From contig CAZOFT010000002.1 in the NCBI GenBank assembly GCA_964579395.1, forward strand, positions 62,001 through 126,000: 64,000 nt of DNA. The letters run 5' to 3'. The notes beneath the pieces are model-generated. The model ran no database searches, had not been told where the DNA came from, and saw only the letters and a list, made by a program, of their open reading frames with translations. Below, in pieces: positions 32,730 through 40,639 of this stretch (within the stretch, counting starts at the first letter, position 1; each line of letters begins with the position of its first letter). Both the position numbers and the translations under genes were made by a program. Source of the stretch: JACOTV01 sp964579395. GTDB lineage: Bacteria; Patescibacteriota; Microgenomatia; UBA1406; GWC2-37-13.

Positions 32730-33065
32730 ATGGCAGTTACTGCTGATTTTATTGAATACATCACCAAAGATGTGCTTTCTGAGCTCGGGTCACAAGTCAC
32801 CGGTAGGCGCATGTTTGGCGGATATGGACTGTATTTACGCGGACAGTTTTTTGCGATTCTGACTGATGATGAGATGTATTTTAAGACAGACGAAGACACA
32901 AGGCTGCATTACAAAGAGCGCGGATCAAAACCGTTTCAATATGCGAAAAAAACCGGACAGATCATGACGACCTCCTATTGGCTTGTGCCGGAGAATGTGT
33001 TGGAGGACCGATTTGAAGTAGCAAACTGGGCCCGGATTGCCGCCTCACTTCGTGAACAAAAATAA
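32730..33065 (+). CDS. TfoX N-terminal-domain protein
   Basis: 111 residues. GRRMFGGYGLYLRGQFFAILTDDEMYFKTDE is the conserved core of the TfoX_N family (PF04993), and the C-terminus keeps the YWLVPENVLEDRF stretch. In gammaproteobacteria TfoX is a two-domain competence regulator; here the C-terminal domain is absent, as in many bacteria, so a regulatory role is unproven. It follows the HAD gene by 3 nt and is convergent with the carboxypeptidase, 1 bp apart. Confidence 0.87.
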   Translation: MAVTADFIEYITKDVLSELGSQVTGRRMFGGYGLYLRGQFFAILTDDEMYFKTDEDTRLHYKERGSKPFQYAKKTGQIMTTSYWLVPENVLEDRFEVANWARIAASLREQK

Positions 33066-33066
33066 G

Positions 33067-33987
33067 CTACTCCGCTTCAAGAGTACGATATGCCACTGAT
33101 GTATTGATCCAATTCACAAGCTCCTTAGTATCTGCAAATCGATCATCACTTTTGAGGACCACCATAATGAGTTCGTGTCCGTCAGGGCGACGATAGAGTG
33201 TAACCAGGTTTTCACCGGCCTCTTCCGTATAGCCGGTCTTCAATCCGCCTACGCCCGGAATAGCTCCCAGAAGTTGGTTCACATTGGATAGCGGATGGAA
33301 GTAGGTGAATGTTTCATCGGATACGGTGATTTGCTTGGTGTGAACCATCTTTGCCAAGTATTCATTGTTCAACAGTTCGCGTGCCGCAAGAGTCAGATCA
33401 TATGCGGTAGATACATGCTGTGGGTTGTGAAGGCCGGCCGGATTGGTGAAATTGGTATCGTTCATGTGAAGCGCTTTGGCCTTTTCATTCATGAGCGCAA
33501 TGAATTTATCATATCCGTAAAAATCAGCGACAGCATAGGCTGCATCATTTCCTGAATGGACCAGCATCCCATAGAGCAGGTTTTCGACAGTTATTCGCTC
33601 ACCGGTCACCAGATTCATGACTTGTCCCTCATTCTGAACAGGGGGCACTTTGACAATATCATCAGTTTTATATTTGTCATAGGTTACAAGCGCCGTGATT
33701 ACTTTGGTTGTGGAGGCCGGGTAGGTGGTTGTGCGCTCATTTTTACCGAAGACCGGTGTGAGCGTATCGCGATCGACAATATACACGCTGTAGGCGCTCA
33801 CTGCAGGCTGGGTGCTGTTGGTCACATAGGGGTAGGGACGATCATACTCAAGCGCCAACACTGTTTCGCTGATCGGAACAAACACATCTCTATTGTAGGC
33901 GTACGTATGTAAAAGCTCAGTATTGCCCGGATACCATAAAAACAAAAAAACGAATGCGAGATAAAACAGTATTCGTGCAATGCGCAT
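33067..33987 (-). CDS. D-alanyl-D-alanine carboxypeptidase (PBP5-like, S11)
   Basis: 306 residues. The N-terminal hydrophobic stretch (about 6-20) is a signal peptide or anchor. Active-site motifs in order: SxxK as YPASTTKVITAL (Ser92, Lys95), SGN as HSGNDAAYAVADFYG, and KTG as GLKTGYTEEAGENL. It trims the terminal D-Ala from peptidoglycan pentapeptides outside the cell, limiting cross-linking. The beta-rich C-terminal domain of DacA is missing, which gives a catalytic domain only. The ATG at 33987 is preferred over 33990 because it lies 6 nt after a CATACT -10-like element. Confidence 0.9.
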   Translation of the reverse strand: MRIARILFYLAFVFLFLWYPGNTELLHTYAYNRDVFVPISETVLALEYDRPYPYVTNSTQPAVSAYSVYIVDRDTLTPVFGKNERTTTYPASTTKVITALVTYDKYKTDDIVKVPPVQNEGQVMNLVTGERITVENLLYGMLVHSGNDAAYAVADFYGYDKFIALMNEKAKALHMNDTNFTNPAGLHNPQHVSTAYDLTLAARELLNNEYLAKMVHTKQITVSDETFTYFHPLSNVNQLLGAIPGVGGLKTGYTEEAGENLVTLYRRPDGHELIMVVLKSDDRFADTKELVNWINTSVAYRTLEAE

Positions 33988-34022
33988 CATACTAGTATGG
34001 TGTGAATCATGTATCGGTTTGC

Positions 34023-35417
34023 TTAGACGACTTTTATGCCAAGTTCCTTGAGTTGAGCATCATCTACTGTATTTGGTGCATCCATGACGGCCGTCTTTCC
34101 GCTTGAAGTCATTGGGAATGCTTGTGTTTCACTCAATGCTGACTGGCCGCTGAGAAGCATCATATGGCGATCGAGTCCCATGCCGATTCCGCCGTGGGGC
34201 GGGGTGGCAAACGAAAATGCTTCAAGCATATGTCCGATGCTGTCTTGCGTTTCTTGTTTGCTGTATCCCATAATGCGATAGGTGGCTTCCAGTATCTCCG
34301 GAAGATGTGCGCGCACACTGCCGCCACCGGCCTCGTACCCATTACAGACAAGGTCATACTGAGACGTGCGAATGGACTCGATATTGGTGCCGGCCATATG
34401 ATCTTTCATCGATTCAGGAGTAGGAATGGAAAACGGATTGTGCGTAAAGGTCCATCCTGATTTGCCGTCGACGACTTCTGCCGCATCTTTCGCATCTACT
34501 TGCTTGAAAAAAGGAAAGTTTACGACCCATGCAAACGCAAGAGTGCCGTCTTCTTTTTCTGCTTCACTTCGCAGATCAAATTTATCTGCGCCGTATTTGC
34601 TCATCGCATCATCATACGTGATGATCGGAAACTCTTCTGTTTGCAGCTTGCCGCCGACTGCTTTGATCGCCTGCACAAGAAGTGTCTTGATTTCGTGCAT
34701 TATCTCCTGCTGCGTCATAAAACTCATTTCCATATCAAGCTGGGTGTGTTCAAATCCGCGATCGGCGCGCAAGTCTTCATCGCGCACACAACGGGCAAAT
34801 TGAAAGTATCGCTCGACACCGGCAACCATAAGAAGCTGTTTGTACTGTTGGGGTGATTGGGGCAGCGCATAAAAATGCCCTGGATTCAGGCGGCTGGGTA
34901 CCAAAAAGTCACGAGAACCCTCTTTTGTTGATTTGGTGAGGATGGGTGTTTCAACTTCTGTGAACCCGCGCTTATACAAACCTTGTCGAAGCGCATGGGA
35001 ATACTCGGAGCGAAGCTGGATCATGCGATTCATTCGGGGACGACGCAAGTCGAGGTAACGGTATCGCAGGCGCACCTCCGGATCAATATCCAGCCCATCA
35101 GTTCCCAGGGGCAATGGGGGAACTTCAGTTTGGGCAATAAGCTCATACGATGTGGCTTGCATCTCAACCGTGCCGGTCTCCATGTTTGGGTTGATCAGGC
35201 GCTCAGGTCGTTTGACTATTGTTCCGGTTATTTTGAGAAGGGCCTCCGTCTGAATGCCGTGAAAGCTGTCGTTGCCGACTACCTGAATCTTGCCGGTGCG
35301 ATCGCGCAGATCGATAAATACTACTTTTTTATGATCACGTACCGTATCTGCCCAGCCGATAAGCTCGATTGTCTCATCAATATGGTCTAATGCATCAATA
35401 ACGGAGTATTTCTTCAT
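34023..35417 (-). CDS. aspS: Aspartyl-tRNA synthetase (bacterial type, no GAD insertion)
   Basis: 464 residues against about 590 in typical bacteria. The OB-fold anticodon domain (1-100) has VFIDLRDRTGKIQVV. The class II core has RYRYLDLRRPRM (motif 1 region), YFQFARCVRDEDLRADRGFEHTQLD (motif 2) and GGIGMGLDRHMMLLSG (motif 3). Between FDLRSEAEKEDGTLAFAW and VNFPFF there is only a short link, where other bacterial AspRS carry the GAD domain of about 100 residues. The protein therefore has the bacterial sequence type without the insertion. It may charge tRNA-Asp only, or also tRNA-Asn if gatCAB is present. An extended -10 lies 7 nt upstream. Confidence 0.93.
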   Translation of the reverse strand: MKKYSVIDALDHIDETIELIGWADTVRDHKKVVFIDLRDRTGKIQVVGNDSFHGIQTEALLKITGTIVKRPERLINPNMETGTVEMQATSYELIAQTEVPPLPLGTDGLDIDPEVRLRYRYLDLRRPRMNRMIQLRSEYSHALRQGLYKRGFTEVETPILTKSTKEGSRDFLVPSRLNPGHFYALPQSPQQYKQLLMVAGVERYFQFARCVRDEDLRADRGFEHTQLDMEMSFMTQQEIMHEIKTLLVQAIKAVGGKLQTEEFPIITYDDAMSKYGADKFDLRSEAEKEDGTLAFAWVVNFPFFKQVDAKDAAEVVDGKSGWTFTHNPFSIPTPESMKDHMAGTNIESIRTSQYDLVCNGYEAGGGSVRAHLPEILEATYRIMGYSKQETQDSIGHMLEAFSFATPPHGGIGMGLDRHMMLLSGQSALSETQAFPMTSSGKTAVMDAPNTVDDAQLKELGIKVV

Positions 35418-35424
35418 AGGCTAT

Positions 35425-35433
35425 AGTATAGCA
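35425..35433 (-). promoter_or_regulatory. Extended -10 (TGC-TATACT) of aspS
   Basis: On the minus strand the element ends 7 nt before the aspS ATG at 35417, predicting a leaderless message. Confidence 0.65.
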
Positions 35434-35515
35434 TGCAGGTGTAGTCCAATGGTGTCTGTTGGTGTTGATTGAAGAGTGATTTGTCGGTTGTTTTGATAAA
35501 AACAATGTTGCGGCG

Positions 35516-37204
35516 TCAGCCGATATGTCTGATCATCAGCTGGAGTTTTACATTTCCTTGCCATTCGTTTTCGCCGATGGTGTAAACGATTTGTTTTTGA
35601 TCAGCATGCGCTTTGAGCTCTTCCAGTTGCTCACCCATCCCGAATGCAATGCAGTCGGTGCCGGTTTCTTTGACGGCAAATGCCAGGTGTGAACCATCTT
35701 TGCCCAGTGTTCTGGGTTTTGCTGGCGTGATGGTACTTACAAACTGCGGTGTGGGGTTGCCGATACCAAAGGGTCGCAGCTCATCAAGTGCCTGAGAAAG
35801 AGTGAGGGTCGCCGCTTCTACGGGAAGTGCGATATCCGGTGTGAGCACCCGCTCGAGATCTTCCGGTGTCAGTCGACTGCCGGCCGCATTGGAAATTGCA
35901 GCAATAAACCCATCCACCTGTTCGTCTTGAATTGTGAATCCAGCAGCCTGCGCGTGGCCTCCGACATCAACAAGATATGATTTGTGCTCACGTAAAAAGT
36001 CGGTCAGGTGAAGTGCGGGAATGGATCGGGCTGAGGCTTTGTAAAATCCGTCAGTTCGGGTCATCACGATAGTCGGACGCCAGTATTTTTCAACGAGCTT
36101 TGAAGCGATAAGGCCGATGATCCCCTCGTGCCAGCTGTCTGAGCGAACGACCAAAATAGGTGGCAATGTCTCTTGCGTATACGTGTCTTCAACCCATTTG
36201 ATTGCTTCTTCAATAGATGTTTTTACCAAGTCCTGGCGCTTGGCGTTGGTGTCTTGGAGTTTGTCAGTAAGTGCCTGCGCGCGTGCCGGGTCGGTGGTAC
36301 AAAGCAGTCTGAGTGCGTCAAGCGCATGCTCTAATCGACCGATCGCATTGATGCGGGGCGCGATCACAAACCCGATTTCATACGGTGTTACCGGCTTTGC
36401 GCCGATACCCGCCTGCTCCATGAGTTTTTTCAGTCCGATGCGCTCTAGGTGCTTAAATGCTTCCAGTCCGTGATAGACAATGCTTCGCGTCGGGCCGACC
36501 AGCGGTACCAAATCTGCCACACTTCCTATGCTGGCCAGACACAGATAGTCGCCCGCAAATGAAGCGTCCAGAAGTGCCTGTGTATGGGTATCCAGATCTT
36601 TTTTGAAGTGATGATAGATAAAACGCGCGACCATATAGCTTACCCCTGATCCGGAAAGGGCGGGGATGTGAAAGACAGCAAGTGCACTGCCGGGCGGGCC
36701 ACTTTCAGGCTTCAAGTGATGGTCTGTCACCACGACCGGAATACCGATATCATTTGCGTGTTTGATTTTTTCTTCTGCAGTTATGCCATGATCGACACTG
36801 ATAATAAGCGCCGGATCAAACTCCTCTTTGACGTGATCAATGCCTTTTATGGAAAATCCATATCCTTCGTGCACGCGGTGGGGCACATACGGCATGACCG
36901 TAAATCCCATGCGATGCAGTGCTTCCCACATGATTGCACCTCCGGTCACACCGTCAGCGTCATAATCGGTATATACCACAATGGATTGGTTGTTCAGGCG
37001 AATCTGCTCGAGTTTGGCAATCAGTGCCTCACATGCTGGTTGCAGACTGTCGTCCAATTGTCCCAGTGTGATGGTCTCCGGGTGCGGTGGTTGCAAAAAT
37101 GCAGCCGGGTCTTCTATCTCTCGCTCCTCCAGAATGTGAGATACGATTGCAGCCGGAGTTAGATCATCATCCGGTGTCAGTGTGAGTTGGGGCGTGATGT
37201 TCAT
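35516..37204 (-). CDS. recJ: Single-stranded-DNA-specific exonuclease RecJ
   Basis: 562 residues from the ATG at 37204, 1 nt after the rmuC stop; an upstream in-frame start inside rmuC is rejected. DHH-family motifs: VVYTDYDADGVTGGAIM (motif I), ISVDHGITAEEK, VVVTDHHLKPESGPP (DHH), and ASIGSVADLVPL, then the DHHA1 domain with VGGHAQAAGFTI, and a C-terminal OB-type end. RecJ degrades single-stranded DNA 5'-3' in recombination and mismatch or base-excision repair. It follows rmuC, another recombination-linked gene, and probably shares its transcript. Confidence 0.93.
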   Translation of the reverse strand: MNITPQLTLTPDDDLTPAAIVSHILEEREIEDPAAFLQPPHPETITLGQLDDSLQPACEALIAKLEQIRLNNQSIVVYTDYDADGVTGGAIMWEALHRMGFTVMPYVPHRVHEGYGFSIKGIDHVKEEFDPALIISVDHGITAEEKIKHANDIGIPVVVTDHHLKPESGPPGSALAVFHIPALSGSGVSYMVARFIYHHFKKDLDTHTQALLDASFAGDYLCLASIGSVADLVPLVGPTRSIVYHGLEAFKHLERIGLKKLMEQAGIGAKPVTPYEIGFVIAPRINAIGRLEHALDALRLLCTTDPARAQALTDKLQDTNAKRQDLVKTSIEEAIKWVEDTYTQETLPPILVVRSDSWHEGIIGLIASKLVEKYWRPTIVMTRTDGFYKASARSIPALHLTDFLREHKSYLVDVGGHAQAAGFTIQDEQVDGFIAAISNAAGSRLTPEDLERVLTPDIALPVEAATLTLSQALDELRPFGIGNPTPQFVSTITPAKPRTLGKDGSHLAFAVKETGTDCIAFGMGEQLEELKAHADQKQIVYTIGENEWQGNVKLQLMIRHIG

Positions 37205-37205
37205 T

Positions 37206-38180
37206 TTAATTATTCTCGTTATCAAGAGGAAGCTCTTTGACATCAGTGGTCTTGCTCATCAGTTGGGTGGCGGTCACTTTTTGACCGATTGCATTGATGG
37301 AGCGGGCAACATTGGGAATCTGATTGTAGGCATTGGTGATATGTTTGCCCAAGACGCCCATGGACTCATCGACTTTTTCATAGTCAGATTTGATCCCTTG
37401 AATAATTTGTATGATTTGTTTGGCTTGTTCTTGAATGCGCTGTCCTTCATACGACATGAGAATTGCCTGAATATACGCGTAAAAACTCATGGGCGACACC
37501 GGAAGAATGCGCTTTGCAGAGGCAAAATCGTATAAGTCAGCATCTTTGATGATTTCATAATAAATGGCTTCTGAAGGGATGTACATCAGGGCATAATCGG
37601 TGGTGTGTTGGTCGGGGAGAATATACTTTTTTGCAATATCCGTGACATGTTTTTTCACGTCGCGGGTGAATTGTTTTTTAGCCGCGTCCTTGGCCGCATC
37701 ACTTTCTGCCTCTAATTGTGCCCGAAAGTTTTCCATCGGGAATTTGGAGTCGATCGGTATATCGCCATTGGCCGTGCGAATCAATGCATCCACTTTCTCC
37801 CCGTTTGCAAATCCATGCTGTAGAGAATAGGCAGTCGGTGGAAAATACTGTTTGAGCATGTCGCTTAAAATCTGCTCACCCACATTGCCGCGCAGCTTTG
37901 GTGACTGCAACAGGGTCTGCAGGTCTTTCATGGAGCGGCCGATCTCCGTAAATACACCGACTTCTTTTTGCAGGCTCGAGATCACATGAGCCGCGTTATC
38001 AAGGCGCGAATTGAAGGCGGTCATACTACTGCTGAAGCGGGCATCGCTTGATTTGAGCCATTCAACAATCTCGGGCGATGTTTGCGCTTTTTGCTCTACT
38101 TGGGAGAGGCGTTGATAGAGTATGAAGCCGATGACTACGACAGCAAGAATGAGTATGACAAGCAGAATTTCAACAATCAT
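37206..38180 (-). CDS. rmuC: DNA recombination protein RmuC-like
   Basis: 324 residues from the ATG at 38180; a GTG two codons earlier is less likely since TATAAT ends 8 nt before 38180. An N-terminal span (about 2-20) anchors it, followed by a coiled coil (RLSQVEQKAQTSPEIVEWL). The RmuC core has GNVGEQILSDMLKQYFPP, VDALIRTANGDIPIDSKFP and LMYIPSEAIYYEI. In E. coli loss of RmuC changes inversion at short inverted repeats, and the domain is related to restriction-like nucleases. The pairing with recJ here supports a role in DNA maintenance. Confidence 0.92.
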   Translation of the reverse strand: MIVEILLVILILAVVVIGFILYQRLSQVEQKAQTSPEIVEWLKSSDARFSSSMTAFNSRLDNAAHVISSLQKEVGVFTEIGRSMKDLQTLLQSPKLRGNVGEQILSDMLKQYFPPTAYSLQHGFANGEKVDALIRTANGDIPIDSKFPMENFRAQLEAESDAAKDAAKKQFTRDVKKHVTDIAKKYILPDQHTTDYALMYIPSEAIYYEIIKDADLYDFASAKRILPVSPMSFYAYIQAILMSYEGQRIQEQAKQIIQIIQGIKSDYEKVDESMGVLGKHITNAYNQIPNVARSINAIGQKVTATQLMSKTTDVKELPLDNENN

Positions 38181-38188
38181 ATCCACTC

Positions 38189-38194
38189 ATTATA
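38189..38194 (-). promoter_or_regulatory. -10 element TATAAT of the rmuC-recJ unit
   Basis: Perfect -10 on the minus strand, 8 nt before the rmuC ATG at 38180; leaderless. Confidence 0.65.
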
Positions 38195-38234
38195 CGCGGA
38201 TTTTGGGGGAAAGTGAATGACCGTTCACGCGCTG

Positions 38235-38837
38235 TTACTGAGGGTTGAAGAGGTATTCCATGTAGGAGGCAATGCGCCGCAATCGTTCGCGCGGCTTCAA
38301 TCGGCCTGTCGGAGTATCAATGCGTTGTATTGCTGTCATGAGTTTACGAACTGTTTTTTCCACCGTTGATACGTCGTATTGTTGCGGCACTTTGTGCTCA
38401 CGTACTTCCGGAATCAGATCACTTTCCATGTGTACAAACTGCATGTCGGCTTCGACAAATCCTTCAGCAACCGCTACGCCTGCTTCTGTGTTGGGGAGTG
38501 TCAGAAGGTCGACACTGAATCCGTCTTTTTCTTCGTCATATCCAGCCGCCACGCGCAAGATCCCTGTTCCCGTATGAAGGTAGCTGGCAGCGGCGTTGAG
38601 GTGTGTATGACGGGGGTCAAGGGCCTGATTGGTGATTACCGTCAGATATCCACCGCGTACAGCTTCCTGGCGCCAGGCACTGGTGTGCGTAGGAAACGTC
38701 CCATTATTGCGACTGCCGACAAACTCCTGTCCTGCAAGAATCAGTTGCTGCGCCATGTGGGGAGTGGTCAGATCTTCACCTGGTTTTGTCGCGTCGTGAA
38801 TAAGACTAAGGTGAAGTGGGCGTTCGGTTGCTGTCAT
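38235..38837 (-). CDS. Uncharacterised protein, possible partner of the infB-linked genes
   Basis: 200 residues, soluble, with no membrane span or signal. Visible segments are HLSLIHDATKPGEDLTT at the N-terminus, a middle with VITNQALDPRHTHLNAAASYL, and a C-terminal STVEKTVRKLMTAIQRIDTP followed by a basic patch LKPRERLRRIASYMEYL. No family was recognised. It is the last of a run infB-DHH-like-38852-38235 on one strand with short gaps (1, 17 and 14 nt), so it is probably co-transcribed with infB. Confidence 0.55.
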   Translation of the reverse strand: MTATERPLHLSLIHDATKPGEDLTTPHMAQQLILAGQEFVGSRNNGTFPTHTSAWRQEAVRGGYLTVITNQALDPRHTHLNAAASYLHTGTGILRVAAGYDEEKDGFSVDLLTLPNTEAGVAVAEGFVEADMQFVHMESDLIPEVREHKVPQQYDVSTVEKTVRKLMTAIQRIDTPTGRLKPRERLRRIASYMEYLFNPQ

Positions 38838-38851
38838 AGGACTAAATTGCC

Positions 38852-39505
38852 TTATGGCGATTGATCATTGGTAAATGGCTTTTTTCTTCTGAACCATCTA
38901 CGGGTGGAAGTCTGTTCTGCTTGTTGAAATCGATATTCCAGCAGTTGTCTTCTAAGTGTATGGGTGGCTTGTCGAGTAATCGACTCGGAGTCTGCATGTG
39001 GTCTACCTAATTGCGTTGCGCTATCAAGCATCTGCTGAGGTATGATTCTCTCGCTATCTTGCTGGAGTATCTGTTCTTTTATTTCCTCTGATGTGAGTCG
39101 ACACGATTCAAATGCCATTGTTTGGCCAGCTTTTCCGACAATGAGCCTACGGATCGTCGAGACGCCAAATAAGCCAGTTTCCACTTCGTAGGTTGTATCT
39201 TGAAAATAGGCAGATGCCATCCATGCGGTTGGCTGACGATATTGACCTTCTTCCGTCAAGTTGTAAATTAAAAGAATTTGTCGATCATGCGGAAGTTCGA
39301 TTGTTTTGCTGCGTGTATAAAACGTGCTACCGTCAGCAAGCCGCCTTCGTGTGTGATCTGAGGACTGATACGTTAAATGTGCAATTCGTGAGCCTATTGA
39401 TTCGATAAGATGTTCTTTTTCATCTTCACCCATAACCAATTCAGGAGAAGGTTCTGTTGGGGGAACAATAAAAAAGCGTCGACTGGGATCGTATTCTTTT
39501 GGCAT
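38852..39505 (-). CDS. Uncharacterised protein in the infB unit
   Basis: 217 residues, soluble. The N-terminus has DPSRRFFIVPPTEPSPELVM; the central part (about 35-125) looks beta-rich, with RIAHLTYQSSDHTRRRLADG and IYNLTEEGQYRQPTAWMASAYF. A Gln/Arg-rich helical C-terminus ends in a basic cluster RRWFRRKKPF. No family was recognised. It lies 17 nt after the DHH-like gene. The basic tail would allow nucleic-acid or ribosome contact, but that is a guess from composition. Confidence 0.55.
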   Translation of the reverse strand: MPKEYDPSRRFFIVPPTEPSPELVMGEDEKEHLIESIGSRIAHLTYQSSDHTRRRLADGSTFYTRSKTIELPHDRQILLIYNLTEEGQYRQPTAWMASAYFQDTTYEVETGLFGVSTIRRLIVGKAGQTMAFESCRLTSEEIKEQILQQDSERIIPQQMLDSATQLGRPHADSESITRQATHTLRRQLLEYRFQQAEQTSTRRWFRRKKPFTNDQSP

Positions 39506-39522
39506 AAGAAGAAAGCAACTCG

Positions 39523-40638
39523 TTAACCGCGGCTATTGGGGTTGCCGCCACCAGACCCACCTTGAGCAGGTGTGTCTTTGGGAGTAAAAATGCTGGGCTT
39601 GAGCCAGTCGTCATCCTCTTCATCATCGTCATCGTCGCCATCAAAGTAGGTATCAATTGACTGAGGCGGTTGTGACTGCTGTGCAGGCGGAGTAAATTGG
39701 CCTTGTGGCGGTTGTTGCATAAACGGACTCGGCTGTTGTGGCATCGGTGGCTGTTGGGGTTGTGGGGGAGTAAATCCTCCCATTTGCTGCGCTTGGCGTG
39801 GCGGCATGAATTGTTGCGGTTGGACGCTGTAGGGCGCCTGCTGTGCAAACTGATTCGGCATCGCCTGTTGCATCGGCTGCTGTGGTATCGGCTGGCCGGG
39901 TGCCATTTTCGGTTTGCCTGCTCCATGTTTCATCAGCTGCGCACTGGCTTCAAATGTTTGTGCATTCGTGTGCGGCGCACTGTAGTTGGCAGTTGAGGCT
40001 ATTATACCGGCAAGAAGGGCATTGGCAATATCGCGATCAAGTTCGATTTTGAGCCCGCTCAGAATCTGCATGACGAGTTCGGCATTCGATGAGCTATTAC
40101 GGTTGACCAGGTTTGCCTGTCCAAAAAAAGTATTGGTGAGGTGGCGATCGATATTGATAAGTGGCTTGCCCTTGATCTGCTCCTGATGTTTTTCAAACGT
40201 TGCGCCCAGCTGTTTCAAGCTTGTAGTATCAACCGTAATGATAAACTCCACAAGTCCGCCGGTCATGCTGTACTGCACGGTTTTTTCATTCAGTTTTTCA
40301 CGTCCCGGGCGGGGAGTGACGACGATATTGAATCGATCATTTTGGATGTAATAATCCACTTTGTCTATGGCACCGTCTTCATACGGAAAGCTGATTACCA
40401 AGCTGTCTCCTGCAGTAGCAAAATCAGATCCGATTTTTTCTGCACCGGGCAATTGCGATTTTACGGGAGTTGCACATACAATGGAGATGTTTTTACCTGC
40501 TTTCGTAAGTCCCATATACAGTCCAACAGCCGAAGCTATCGCATCTTCACTGGGGTTTTGGGCAAGGCAGATGACACCGGAGGAATATTGCTCCAAAAGG
40601 CCAAGCGCCTTCTCGAGCTGATTCTGGTTAGGATTCAT
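39523..40638 (-). CDS. Degenerate NrnA/DHH-fold protein with a Gln/Pro-rich tail
   Basis: 371 residues. Residues 1-230 resemble the NrnA/DHH phosphoesterase fold: LAQNPSEDAIASAVGLYMGL sits where active enzymes have the DxDaxGS metal site, and LINIDRHLTNTFFG where they have IDHH. The lost Asp/His residues suggest no catalysis. Residues 235-330 are a low-complexity Gln/Pro/Met/Phe-rich region, then an acidic run of Asp/Glu (about 335-348) and a Gly/Asn-rich end. In many bacteria NrnA lies beside infB/rbfA, so the position is conserved while the active site is not. It may be a scaffolding or nucleotide-sensing remnant. It starts 1 nt after infB. Confidence 0.72.
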   Translation of the reverse strand: MNPNQNQLEKALGLLEQYSSGVICLAQNPSEDAIASAVGLYMGLTKAGKNISIVCATPVKSQLPGAEKIGSDFATAGDSLVISFPYEDGAIDKVDYYIQNDRFNIVVTPRPGREKLNEKTVQYSMTGGLVEFIITVDTTSLKQLGATFEKHQEQIKGKPLINIDRHLTNTFFGQANLVNRNSSSNAELVMQILSGLKIELDRDIANALLAGIIASTANYSAPHTNAQTFEASAQLMKHGAGKPKMAPGQPIPQQPMQQAMPNQFAQQAPYSVQPQQFMPPRQAQQMGGFTPPQPQQPPMPQQPSPFMQQPPQGQFTPPAQQSQPPQSIDTYFDGDDDDDEEDDDWLKPSIFTPKDTPAQGGSGGGNPNSRG

Positions 40639-40639
40639 A

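Noticed and set aside
35485..35510. Terminator between recJ and aspS
   Set aside because: TTGTTTT/AAAACAA can pair, but the stem is AT-only with no U-run in the right place.
39441..39926. 161-codon minus-strand open frame rich in Ser/Arg/His
   Set aside because: Out-of-frame reading of the Gln/Pro-rich repeats of the gene at 39523.
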